Assembly: GCF_009711265.1 (NCBI RefSeq)
Contig: NZ_WMII01000008.1
Span: 1-64,000 of the forward strand
Direction of reading: 5' to 3'
From: Paracoccus shanxieyensis
GTDB taxonomy: Bacteria > Pseudomonadota > Alphaproteobacteria > Rhodobacterales > Rhodobacteraceae
Length of the DNA stretch: 64,000 nt
Numbering within the stretch: the stretch's first letter is position 1; the number at the start of each line of letters is the position of its first letter. The notes below the pieces were generated by a model. The model was not told the origin of the DNA. It searched no databases and was given only the letters and a program-made list of their open reading frames with translations. Of the stretch, positions 25,207 to 33,136 are shown piece after piece. The translations under genes and the position numbers were made by a program.

Positions 25207-25761
25207 TCAGTTCAGGCGGCGCGCTACATCGGCGATGGCCTGATCGATGCCCGCGCTGCGTTGTTCGGCAGTTGCCTGCTGACCAAGGATCTCGGACGCC
25301 GCAGAAACCGCGGTGCGGATCGCACGGTCGCGCACGGCACGCACGGCGTCGGATTCGGCGCTGGCGATCTGCTCTTCGGCCGCTTTCAGGCGACGCTCGA
25401 TGGAAAGCTGCAACGCCGTCTTGGCCTTTTCGGCCTCGATGGTGGCTTCGCGCTTGGCATTGGCCACGATCTCGTCGGCCTGACCCTTCACTTCGCGCTG
25501 GCGACGCTCATAGCTGGCATAGATCTCCTGCGCTTCTTCACGCAGGCGACGTGCCTCGGCCAGATCGTTGCGGATGCCTTCGGCGCGCTTGTCCAGCAAG
25601 CCGCCGACGATCTGCGGCACCCGGTAATATACCAGGATCGCGATGAACAGCAGGAACGCCAGCGTCACCACGAAATCGGTATTGCGCAATGAGAAGAACG
25701 GACCCGTCGCCGCGAATGCCGGGCTTGCCATCAGAACGAAGAATGCGCTCAGACGTTTCAT
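25207..25761 (-). CDS. atpF: ATP synthase Fo subunit b
   Basis: The 184-residue protein is one of the two peripheral-stalk subunits. It has a short N-terminal signal-like segment ([20 protein letters not shown]), a transmembrane helix at about residues 29-48, and a long charged helix that forms a coiled coil with b'. It is the last gene of the Fo operon and overlaps the end of atpF' (ATGA), so b and b' are made together. The 3' end is followed by imperfect copies of CTCAGTTCAGGC and then the strong terminator at 25107-25138. Confidence 0.95.
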   Translation of the reverse strand: MKRLSAFFVLMASPAFAATGPFFSLRNTDFVVTLAFLLFIAILVYYRVPQIVGGLLDKRAEGIRNDLAEARRLREEAQEIYASYERRQREVKGQADEIVANAKREATIEAEKAKTALQLSIERRLKAAEEQIASAESDAVRAVRDRAIRTAVSAASEILGQQATAEQRSAGIDQAIADVARRLN

Positions 25762-26396
25762 TGCAGCGCCCCCTTCAGTCGCTGATCGACAGCCGCGTTG
25801 ATCGCGGCCTGATCGGCAGTTCCGCCCAGATTTTGAACCAGCGCCTCGGTCACTTCGCGGGCCACGCTGCGCGCGTCCTCGACCGCCGATGCACGGATCT
25901 CACCGATGCGCTTTTCGGATTCGACCGCGCGGGCCGAAATCTCGGCATCCGCATGTGCGATGGCAGCGTCGAGTTCCTTCTGGATCTCGGCCTTGTTCGC
26001 AGCAACGATCTTGCTTGCTTCGGCCCGGGCATCGGTCAGCGCCTTGTCATAGGCGGCTTCCGCGTCCTTGGCTTTCTGCTTGAATTCCTCGGCGGCCATA
26101 AGGTCACCGGTGATGGCGCCCTGACGATCGCTGATGACCCCGCCGATCCGCGGCAATGCCACGCGCGACAGAACCCAGTAGATGACGGCCAGCACCACAA
26201 GCAGCCAGAAGATCTGGTTGCCGAAGGTGGTGAAGTCCAACTGCGGCATGCCGGGTGCGCTGGCGGCATGACCCGCCGCACCGGCCGCGCCATGGGCCGC
26301 ATCGGCCCCGTGCGCGGCAGCTTCAGCGCCGTGCTGGACTGCCGTTTCCGAATGTTCGACCACGCCGGGCGCGGTCTGTTGCAACAGGCTGATCAT
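25758..26396 (-). CDS. atpF': ATP synthase Fo subunit b'
   Basis: The 212-residue second stalk subunit is typical of alphaproteobacteria and phototrophs with heterodimeric b/b' stalks. After [12 protein letters not shown] there is an unusual alanine-, glycine- and histidine-rich region (residues about 14-48, with [18 protein letters not shown]), then a transmembrane helix at about residues 60-78 and the long stalk helix ([17 protein letters not shown]). It lies between atpE and atpF, overlaps atpF at its end, and is separated from atpE by a perfect hairpin. The His-rich region is of unknown role. Confidence 0.93.
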   Translation of the reverse strand: MISLLQQTAPGVVEHSETAVQHGAEAAAHGADAAHGAAGAAGHAASAPGMPQLDFTTFGNQIFWLLVVLAVIYWVLSRVALPRIGGVISDRQGAITGDLMAAEEFKQKAKDAEAAYDKALTDARAEASKIVAANKAEIQKELDAAIAHADAEISARAVESEKRIGEIRASAVEDARSVAREVTEALVQNLGGTADQAAINAAVDQRLKGALQ

Positions 26397-26426
26397 GTCC
26401 TACCCCATGCCGGTCGTTTCACAATC

Positions 26427-26449
26427 GGATGGGGGCATCGCCCCCATCC
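26427..26449 (-). promoter_or_regulatory. Intercistronic hairpin between atpE and atpF'
   Basis: A perfect 10-base stem (GGATGGGGGC and GCCCCCATCC) with a three-base loop lies 22 bases after the atpE stop and 30 bases before the atpF' start. No uridine run follows. Such a stem could protect the 3' end of an atpE-containing mRNA or reduce downstream expression, which would suit the much higher c-subunit stoichiometry. The function is inferred. Confidence 0.6.
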
Positions 26450-26470
26450 AACCGCAAGGATGGCAAAGGA

Positions 26471-26704
26471 TCAGACTGCGAACAGCAGCAGCAGCGCGAC
26501 GAGGAACGAGAAGATCCCCAGAGCTTCTGCGAAGGCCATGCCGATGAACAGCGTGGCGGTCTGCGAAGCAGCGGCCGAAGGGTTGCGCAGAGCGCCAGCC
26601 AGATAGTTGCCGGCAACGTTGCCCACACCCATGGCAGCCCCGGCCATGCCGATGCAAGCCAGACCGGCGCCGAGATACTGACCGAGTTGACCCAGGTTTT
26701 CCAT
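26471..26704 (-). CDS. atpE: ATP synthase Fo subunit c
   Basis: This 77-residue proteolipid forms the rotating c-ring. Two hydrophobic helices are joined by the polar loop around Arg40-Asn41-Pro42, and the proton-carrying carboxylate is Glu60 in [13 protein letters not shown]. The glycine-rich first helix ([17 protein letters not shown]) packs the ring. A strong AAGGAG sits before the ATG. It lies between atpB and atpF'. Glutamate rather than aspartate at the proton site is usual for Paracoccus and its relatives. Confidence 0.97.
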   Translation of the reverse strand: MENLGQLGQYLGAGLACIGMAGAAMGVGNVAGNYLAGALRNPSAAASQTATLFIGMAFAEALGIFSFLVALLLLFAV

Positions 26705-26764
26705 ATTGATGCTCCTTGAGGCTTTGGAAAGGGGTTGTGATTTGCCTGATCTGCGGGTCGGCGC

Positions 26765-27523
26765 TTAGTGCGCCGGATGCAGCGCGTCCTTCAGATAGAC
26801 GCAGGTCAGGATGGTGAAAACATAGGCCTGGATCAGTGCGACAAGCACCTCAAGGCCATACATGGCGGTGATCGCAAGGATCGAAACCGGCGCGATGGCG
26901 GCAACGGCGGCGAAGGCGGCAAAGACCTTGATCACCGCGTGACCGGCCATGACGTTGCCCGCAAGCCGGATCGAGTGGCTGACCGGACGCACGAAATACG
27001 AGATCAGCTCGATCACGGCCAGAACCGGACGCAGCGCCATCGGGGCCGACTTGACCCAGAACAGGCCCAGAAAATGCGTGCCGTTCTTGACGAAGCCCAG
27101 CACCGTCACGCCGATGAACACCAGAAGCGCCAGCGTCGCCGTGACCGCGATATGCGACGTGGACGAGAAGGATTTGGGGATCAGCGCCAGGAAGTTCGCA
27201 AACAGGATGAAGCAGAACAGCGTCATGACATAGGGGAAGTATTTCAGCCCGTCCTTGCCGGTGACATCTTCGACCATCTTGCGGACCATGCCGTAAAGCA
27301 GCTCGGCGATGGATTGCAGACGGTTCGGGATGATGGCGCGGCCACGGGTGCCAAAGACCAGCAGCGCAATGATGCCCGCGGCGGCCAGAGCCATCCACAG
27401 CGTCGCGTTCGTGGGGGTGTACCAATGCACATGCGTGCCGCCGAACAGCGGCTTGATGATGAACTGGTCCATCGGGTGGAAAACCAGACCCTCAACTTTT
27501 TCTTCAGTCACAGCCATCGTCAT
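26765..27523 (-). CDS. atpB: ATP synthase Fo subunit a
   Basis: This 252-residue multi-spanning membrane protein forms the proton half-channels against the c-ring. The essential arginine is Arg186 in [14 protein letters not shown], and the last helices include [20 protein letters not shown]. It starts in an overlap with the atpI stop (27520-27523) and precedes atpE. Length and motifs are normal for the family. Confidence 0.97.
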   Translation of the reverse strand: MTMAVTEEKVEGLVFHPMDQFIIKPLFGGTHVHWYTPTNATLWMALAAAGIIALLVFGTRGRAIIPNRLQSIAELLYGMVRKMVEDVTGKDGLKYFPYVMTLFCFILFANFLALIPKSFSSTSHIAVTATLALLVFIGVTVLGFVKNGTHFLGLFWVKSAPMALRPVLAVIELISYFVRPVSHSIRLAGNVMAGHAVIKVFAAFAAVAAIAPVSILAITAMYGLEVLVALIQAYVFTILTCVYLKDALHPAH

Positions 27524-27864
27524 TCACCCTTGTCGTCGCCGGGTTGCCCCGGTGCCTTGCCAATTTCCCGTGCCGTCCGCAGCATCGTCTTCACCCCGGC
27601 CGCAAGGCCGAACAACACGAAGACGACCATCAGAAGCGGCGTCGTGCCGAACAAGCTGTCCAGCCCAAACCCGATCCCGAAACCGATGCCCAATCCGGCC
27701 ACCAGTTCGGTCACCATGCGCCAAGCCATATTGGCCTGACTGAAATGCTCTTCCCCACGAGAGCCGGGCACCGGGGCTGCCTTCTGCCCCAGACGGGCCT
27801 CAAGGTCGCGCAACCGCTCTGCGTCCCGGGCCCGCGCGATGTCCTGGTCCGGTTCCTCGGCCAC
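27520..27864 (-). CDS. atpI: AtpI, assembly factor of ATP synthase
   Basis: The 114-residue protein is the AtpI/Atp1 type that often leads Fo operons and helps c-ring assembly or Mg transport. A charged N-terminal half ([20 protein letters not shown]) is followed by two membrane helices, one glycine-rich ([21 protein letters not shown]). It overlaps the atpB start by four bases, making it the first gene of the operon behind a good sigma-70-like promoter. Confidence 0.9.
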   Translation of the reverse strand: MAEEPDQDIARARDAERLRDLEARLGQKAAPVPGSRGEEHFSQANMAWRMVTELVAGLGIGFGIGFGLDSLFGTTPLLMVVFVLFGLAAGVKTMLRTAREIGKAPGQPGDDKGE

Positions 27865-27893
27865 CGCTCACACCCTCGTTATTGGTTGAGGCG

Positions 27894-27922
27894 GTGATAG
27901 GTTCTAAGCCCCCCCGAGTCAA
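27894..27922 (-). promoter_or_regulatory. Promoter of the ATP synthase Fo operon
   Basis: On the minus strand TTGACT and TATCAC are separated by exactly 17 bases. The -10 is about 30 bases from the atpI ATG. This matches a sigma-70-type promoter and lies in the only sizeable gap upstream of the operon. Confidence 0.6.
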
Positions 27923-28050
27923 GCAAGCAAGGCAGCGCGCTATATGACTGAAATCGCTGTGTTTATCGTTAACGCAACAGAGGGCTGCGGATGGTTTTCG
28001 GCACAGTCTGGGCGATGGCGTTTATTCAACTCTTCGGTTAAACAAAGCTG

Positions 28051-28401
28051 ATGACCGTTGCCAGCCCGCCCTTGGACGCCATTTTCGCCGCCCTCGCCGA
28101 TCCGACGCGGCGGGCCATTCTGGGCATGTTGCTTGAGGATGACATGGCGGTGACGGATGTGGCCGCGCCTTTCGAGATGAGCCTTGCGGCCATCTCGAAG
28201 CATCTTGCTGTGCTGGCCAGCGCCGGGCTGATCCGGCAGGAACGGCGCGGGCGCATCATCTGGTGCAAGCTTGAGCCGGAAAGCCTGCGCAGCGCCTCGG
28301 TCTGGATGCAGGGCTTCGGCCAGTTCGATCCGGTCGATCTTGATGATTTCGAGCGTTTCCTGCTGACCGAACTGGAAGATCAGAAGCCTACTTCACCGTG
28401 A
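28051..28401 (+). CDS. ArsR family transcriptional regulator
   Basis: The 116-residue protein is a winged helix-turn-helix regulator of the ArsR type. The start DAIFAALADPTRRAILGML and the recognition helix SLAAISKHLAVLASAGL are characteristic, followed by the wing RRGRIIWCKL. There is no metal-binding cysteine pair (ELCVCDL-like), so it belongs to the non-metal group. Its 3' end overlaps the end of the convergent 5'-nucleotidase gene by 14 bases. Targets are not evident from the neighbourhood. Confidence 0.85.
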   Translation: MTVASPPLDAIFAALADPTRRAILGMLLEDDMAVTDVAAPFEMSLAAISKHLAVLASAGLIRQERRGRIIWCKLEPESLRSASVWMQGFGQFDPVDLDDFERFLLTELEDQKPTSP

Positions 28402-29995
28402 TCCGGCCATTCAGCTTGGGCGCGAAGCCCGGTCCCTGCTTGGACAGATAGTCCGCCAGCACATCCGCCAGATCCGGCCCGAAATCATATGCGTTCATGC
28501 CGTTCGTGGCGAAGACCTTATAGCCGTCGCCGCCTGCGCGCATGTAATTGTTGGACACGACGCCATAGGTTGCGTTGCGGTCAATGGGCACCCATTGCTG
28601 ATCCTGACGCACCATCACGTCTGAAATCCGCGCTCCGGACGGGGCTTTCGGATCGACGGTGTATTTCAGCCCGGCCACCTGAGCGAACCGGCCCGCCGCG
28701 TCCTCATATTGGCTGGCACCGTTTTCCAAGGCCGCGACGATGTCGCTGCCTTTCAACTGAAACGTCGAAAGCGTGTTCTGGAACGGAAGCACGGTCAGCA
28801 CATCGCCCATGGTCACCGGCCCCGCCGCGATCGATGCACGCAACCCGCCGCCATTCGCGATTGCGATGGAAATGCCCTGATCCTGCACACGGGCCAGCAT
28901 GGCATCAGCCGCGACCACGCCCATCTCGCATTCACGCTGGCGGCAGTTTTCGCGTGCGGCATCGATGGGTGCTGCGATTTCGGCAATGCGCTTCTGCTTC
29001 AATTCCTCAATCGGCGCTGCCATTTCCTTGACACGGGCCGCGATGCGCGCATCCGGCGTGACCGAAGCATCCAGCAGGATCGGCGAGCCCTCGGCCTTGA
29101 TCAGATTGCCGGCATCGTCCCATGTCAGCACAAGATGGCCAAGATATTTACTGTAGGCATAGGCGGTTACGACGGGAACCTCGGCGCCGTCAGGGCCTTT
29201 TACCATGGTCGGATAAGGCCCTTCGGCCCCCTCCATGTCGCCCAGCAGCGTGTGGCTGTGGCCACCGACAACGGCGTCGAGACCTGCGACCTCGGCGGCA
29301 ATCCTCTGATCGCGGCGATATCCTTCATGGGTCAGCGCGATGATCTTGTTGACACCTTCGTCGGTCAGGCTTTGCACATCGCCCTTCAGGCTTTCCAGAT
29401 CGTCCTGAAAGATGACATTCGCGCCGGGGGATGAGGTTTCGGGCGTATCCATCGCCAGCGCCGAGACGATGCCGATCTTCTGACCGCCGACATCCAGCGT
29501 CAGCGTGTCACCGACCACGCCCTTCAGTTCCGGGGATTGCGACAGATCCAGATTGCCCGAGATGACCGGAAAGTTCACACCTTCAGCCAGCAGCTTCAGA
29601 CCGGCGGGGCCATCGTCGAATTCATGGTTGCCCACCGCCATGGCATCAAAGCCGATCGCGTTCATGAACTCGACCGTATCGGTGCCCTTATAGGTCGTAT
29701 AGAACAGGCTGCCCTGATACTGGTCACCCGCATCCAGAACCACGACGTTCTGACCATCGGCCTGAAGCTGATCGCGCAACTCATTGATCTTCGAGGCAAG
29801 CCGGGCGACGCCACCGAAGCATTCGCCTTTGGCATCGGTCTCGGCATCGCAGGTGCTGTCATAGCTGTTGATCGGCTCGACCCTGCTGTGGAAATCGTTA
29901 ATATGCAGGATGTGCAGCGTGTAATCCGCCTGCGCCGCGCCGGTGCTGAATGCCAGAACTGCCGTCGATATCAGAAGCCAGCTTTTCATCTTCAT
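28388..29995 (-). CDS. Periplasmic 5'-nucleotidase / metallophosphatase
   Basis: The 535-residue protein has a signal peptide (LLISTAVLAFSTGAAQA, residues about 6-22) and the two-domain layout of UshA-type 5'-nucleotidases. The metal-binding motifs are all there: HINDFHSR, DAGDQYQGS, GNHEFD, THEGYRRD and GGHSHT. The C-terminal substrate domain holds IANGGGLRASI and the NTLSTFQLKG segment. It probably recovers phosphate and nucleosides from extracellular nucleotides. The gene overlaps ArsR tail to tail and is divergent from DUF952-pyrD. Precise substrate is unproven. Confidence 0.92.
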   Translation of the reverse strand: MKMKSWLLISTAVLAFSTGAAQADYTLHILHINDFHSRVEPINSYDSTCDAETDAKGECFGGVARLASKINELRDQLQADGQNVVVLDAGDQYQGSLFYTTYKGTDTVEFMNAIGFDAMAVGNHEFDDGPAGLKLLAEGVNFPVISGNLDLSQSPELKGVVGDTLTLDVGGQKIGIVSALAMDTPETSSPGANVIFQDDLESLKGDVQSLTDEGVNKIIALTHEGYRRDQRIAAEVAGLDAVVGGHSHTLLGDMEGAEGPYPTMVKGPDGAEVPVVTAYAYSKYLGHLVLTWDDAGNLIKAEGSPILLDASVTPDARIAARVKEMAAPIEELKQKRIAEIAAPIDAARENCRQRECEMGVVAADAMLARVQDQGISIAIANGGGLRASIAAGPVTMGDVLTVLPFQNTLSTFQLKGSDIVAALENGASQYEDAAGRFAQVAGLKYTVDPKAPSGARISDVMVRQDQQWVPIDRNATYGVVSNNYMRAGGDGYKVFATNGMNAYDFGPDLADVLADYLSKQGPGFAPKLNGRITVK

Positions 29996-30118
29996 CCCCT
30001 TTAGGTCCGGTTGCGGGAAGCTTCCGGCAAGGATGGGGACAGGTCAACCGCCGATGGGCCATTTCCGGGAAAGGTTCGCGCTTGACTGCACGCCGGGCTG
30101 CGCGCAAGAACCGCGGCC

Positions 30119-30451
30119 ATGCTGGCTTACAAAATCCTTCGCCCCGATGAATATCAGGCCCTGCGGCAAGACGGTCGCAGCGCAGGTGCGCCCGTCGATA
30201 TCGCGGATGGCTTTATCCACCTGTCGACAGCCGAACAGGTGTCCGGCACATTGGCAAAGCATTTCGCGGGGGAACCGGGTTTGGTGCTGCTGGCCATCCA
30301 GACCGACGGCCTGGACCCTCTGCGGTGGGAACCTTCGCGCGGTGACGCTCTGTTTCCGCATCTCTATCGCGAATTGCGGCTGACCGACATCCTGTGGTCG
30401 CGCGAGATTGCGCTGAACGATCAGGGCCACGATCCCGGAGAACTGACATGA
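30119..30451 (+). CDS. DUF952 family protein
   Basis: This 110-residue protein carries the DUF952 pattern: [12 protein letters not shown] at the start, then [19 protein letters not shown] in the middle and [14 protein letters not shown] near the end. DUF952 proteins are small, widespread and of unknown biochemical function. The ATGA overlap with pyrD makes the two translationally coupled, a linkage that could hint at pyrimidine metabolism but is not proof. Confidence 0.9.
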   Translation: MLAYKILRPDEYQALRQDGRSAGAPVDIADGFIHLSTAEQVSGTLAKHFAGEPGLVLLAIQTDGLDPLRWEPSRGDALFPHLYRELRLTDILWSREIALNDQGHDPGELT

Positions 30452-31506
30452 ACCCGATTGAGCGTCTGGGCGTTCGCGCATTGCATCGTCTGGACCCCGA
30501 GCGCGCGCATGATCTGTCGATCCGCGCCTTGGCGCATGGTCTGGTGCCGCTTCCCGGCAAGCCGGTGACATCCCAGCGCCTGCGGATCAATCTGGCCAGG
30601 CTGGATCTGCCCAACCCCGTCGGGCTTGCAGCGGGATACGACAAGAATGCGGTGGCTTTGCCTGCCTTGATGCGTGCGGGGTTTGGTTTTGTCGAAGTTG
30701 GTGCCGCGACCCCGCGCCCGCAGCCTGGCAACCCCAAACCTCGCCTGTTCCGGCTTAGCGAGGATCGGGCCATCATCAACCGCTTCGGGTTCAACAATCA
30801 TGGCGCGCAGGCGATTGCCGAACGTCTTGCTGCCAGACCCGCTGGCATTCCGGTCGGGTTGAATATTGGCGCGAACAAGGACAGTGACGACAAAAGCGCG
30901 GATTTTGCCGCGGTTATCGACATCGCCGGGGCATCAGCAGATTTCCTGACGGTCAACGTCTCATCGCCAAACACCGAAAAGCTGCGGGATCTGCAGGGTG
31001 CGGATGCGCTGGCGGCCTTGCTGGACCGGGCTATTTCCGCCCGTAACGCCCTGCCAAGCCGCCCGCCGCTGTTCGTCAAGATCGCCCCGGACCTTGATCC
31101 GGATGCAGTGTCGGATATTGCGGCGGTGGCCTTGTCGTCAGGGGTGGACGGTATCATCGCCACAAACACCACGCTGGCCCGCGATGGCATCGGCCCGCAG
31201 CATGCAAACCAGATGGGCGGCCTTTCCGGCGCGCCCCTGTTTGCGAAATCGACGCATGTGCTGGCGCGCCTCAGCCAGCAGATAAACGGTCAGATCCCGA
31301 TCATCGGCGTCGGGGGCATCGGCTCGACCGAACAGGCATGGCAGAAGATCCGCGCGGGTGCGTCGGCCGTGCAGATCTACTCTGCCTTGATCTATCAGGG
31401 ATTTTCTCTGGCCAGCCGTATCGCGCGGGACTTGGATGACCGATTGGCGCGTGAACGCATCAGCCTTGAGGAACTGACCGGCAGCGGGCTGAACGACTGG
31501 CTTTAA
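30448..31506 (+). CDS. pyrD: Dihydroorotate dehydrogenase, quinone type (class 2)
   Basis: The 352-residue flavoenzyme oxidises dihydroorotate to orotate with ubiquinone at the inner membrane, in pyrimidine synthesis. The N-terminal helical part (about residues 1-45) marks the membrane-associated class 2. FMN-site motifs are [14 protein letters not shown] and GVGGIGS, and the catalytic serine is in [14 protein letters not shown], which separates it from cysteine-using class 1. Start ATG 30448 overlaps the DUF952 stop; it ends five bases from the convergent cysE. Confidence 0.96.
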   Translation: MNPIERLGVRALHRLDPERAHDLSIRALAHGLVPLPGKPVTSQRLRINLARLDLPNPVGLAAGYDKNAVALPALMRAGFGFVEVGAATPRPQPGNPKPRLFRLSEDRAIINRFGFNNHGAQAIAERLAARPAGIPVGLNIGANKDSDDKSADFAAVIDIAGASADFLTVNVSSPNTEKLRDLQGADALAALLDRAISARNALPSRPPLFVKIAPDLDPDAVSDIAAVALSSGVDGIIATNTTLARDGIGPQHANQMGGLSGAPLFAKSTHVLARLSQQINGQIPIIGVGGIGSTEQAWQKIRAGASAVQIYSALIYQGFSLASRIARDLDDRLARERISLEELTGSGLNDWL

Positions 31507-31510
31507 CAGC

Positions 31511-32353
31511 CTAGAAGATATCCTCGTGCCCAAGAAGCTGGTTCATGCTGTTCGAGGGCTCGGTGCAACCGGCATCGCCCACGATCCGCGCCGGCACGCC
31601 AGCGACGGTCTTGCACGGCGGCACGTCGCTCAGCACAACCGAACCGGCGGCGATGCGAGAATGGTGGCCGACATGGATATTTCCAAGCACTTTCGCACCC
31701 GCACCAATCATCACGCCATTGCCGATCTTGGGGTGACGGTCGCCATCTTCCTTGCCGGTGCCGCCCAGCGTGACGGAATGCAGCATCGACACATCGTTTC
31801 CGACGACGGCGGTTTCCCCGATGACGATGGAATGCGCGTGATCGATCATCACGCCCGTGCCGATCTTCGCCGCAGGGTGGATGTCCACGCCGAACACCTC
31901 CGAGCAGCGCATCTGCACGAAATACGCCATGTCCGAGCGGCCCTGCTGCCACAACCAATGCCCGATGCGATAGGCTTGCAGCGCCTGATAGCCCTTGAAG
32001 AACAGGATCGGCTGCATCAGGCGATGCGTTGCCGGGTCACGATCATAAACCGCCAGCAGATCGGCCTGCCCCGCCTGCGAAAGCTCGGGTGATTGGGCGA
32101 ATGCGTAATCCGCGATCTCGCGCAGGATCTGTTCGCTCATCTCGCGCGAGGCCAGCTTCAGCGAAAAACGATAGGCCAACGCCGCCTCGAACGTCGAATG
32201 GTGCAGCAGACCGGCATGGATCAGCGCACCCAGCAAAGGCTCATCGCGCACGGCGATGCGCGCCTCGCGCTGGATGCGCGCCCAGATCGAGCTGTGAAGC
32301 TCATCGCTCCGGTCTTCCGAAATGGGTTCGACCATATCTTTCTGAACGTTCAT
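31511..32353 (-). CDS. cysE: Serine O-acetyltransferase
   Basis: The 280-residue enzyme makes O-acetylserine from serine and acetyl-CoA for cysteine synthesis. An N-terminal helical domain precedes the left-handed beta helix, with VDIHPAAKIGTGVMIDHAHS and the catalytic histidine segment SMLHSVTLGG. The C-terminal tail ends GHEDIF, the isoleucine-ended kind that binds cysteine synthase and makes inhibition by cysteine possible. The ATG at 32353 (MNVQKDM) was chosen; a further in-frame ATG at 32389 is less likely. It is on the same strand as and just downstream of the GTA cluster. Confidence 0.94.
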   Translation of the reverse strand: MNVQKDMVEPISEDRSDELHSSIWARIQREARIAVRDEPLLGALIHAGLLHHSTFEAALAYRFSLKLASREMSEQILREIADYAFAQSPELSQAGQADLLAVYDRDPATHRLMQPILFFKGYQALQAYRIGHWLWQQGRSDMAYFVQMRCSEVFGVDIHPAAKIGTGVMIDHAHSIVIGETAVVGNDVSMLHSVTLGGTGKEDGDRHPKIGNGVMIGAGAKVLGNIHVGHHSRIAAGSVVLSDVPPCKTVAGVPARIVGDAGCTEPSNSMNQLLGHEDIF

Positions 32354-32422
32354 ATCGGCGCGCCTGTCAGTCTGGGTCCAATACCACACTTAGCGCATGA
32401 TGCCCCATTCTTAAAGGGCTGC

Positions 32423-33136
32423 TCAGTCCGGCAGACGCAGTTCCCACCAATGCAGCACGATCCGCACCCGCCCGCCTGCCGCGAACTGGCCGCCGACTGC
32501 CGACAAGCGCAGCGGTGTGGGGGTGTAATAGGTCAGCGGCGACGACAGGATGCCCCGCGCCCATGACCCGGCGCTTTTGCCAAGGTTTTCGCCAAAGCGG
32601 TTGATGGCATCGCCATGGCCCAGCGACCAGCTGGTGGCGCTGCCGGTGATCGTGGTCAGCACCCGCGCCGTCGCGCCGATCAGCATGGCGCCTGCCGGGA
32701 TCACCATGCTGGTCGTCACCGACCCGCCTGCGGTCAGCGTGACATCCTCGGACAGTTGCCCCGCAATCAACCCGGATCCGTGCTGGCCAAGGCTCAGCGC
32801 GCCGACAACCCAGCCCGAGCCGTTATGGATCGCCGCCAGTCCACGGTCGGCAATCATGGCCTTGCGGCCAAATCGCGGTTGCACAAAGACCCAACCGCCG
32901 TTTGCGCCGATGGCGATCTTGCCCGCCTGCCCTTCCCAGCCATTCGTCGCACCGGCAGGCACTGCCCAGCACATGCCATCCACCACCGTCGCGGGCGGCG
33001 TGACCCGCGTGATGCTTTGCAGGACCAGATCCACCTGTCCGTCCAGCCGCATCAGCGCGTCGTTGACGGTGACATGCTTTTGCGCCTGCGCCGGCAGCAG
33101 CAGCGGCAGGTCGATATTTGCGGTCACGTCAGCCAT
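32423..33136 (-). CDS. GTA-associated DUF2793 protein (probable tail fibre)
   Basis: The 237-residue product has the N-terminal DUF2793 domain (LPLLLPAQAQKHVTVNDAL and the DGMCWAVPAGATNGWEGQAGKIA segment). This domain is typical of the last gene of Rhodobacter-type GTA clusters and of phage tail-fibre proteins. The C-terminal half (about residues 125-237) looks like a beta-rich receptor-binding end and is likely variable. Its start overlaps the end of g15. In GTA particles it probably forms fibres for host contact, an inference from position and family. Confidence 0.85.
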   Translation of the reverse strand: MADVTANIDLPLLLPAQAQKHVTVNDALMRLDGQVDLVLQSITRVTPPATVVDGMCWAVPAGATNGWEGQAGKIAIGANGGWVFVQPRFGRKAMIADRGLAAIHNGSGWVVGALSLGQHGSGLIAGQLSEDVTLTAGGSVTTSMVIPAGAMLIGATARVLTTITGSATSWSLGHGDAINRFGENLGKSAGSWARGILSSPLTYYTPTPLRLSAVGGQFAAGGRVRIVLHWWELRLPD

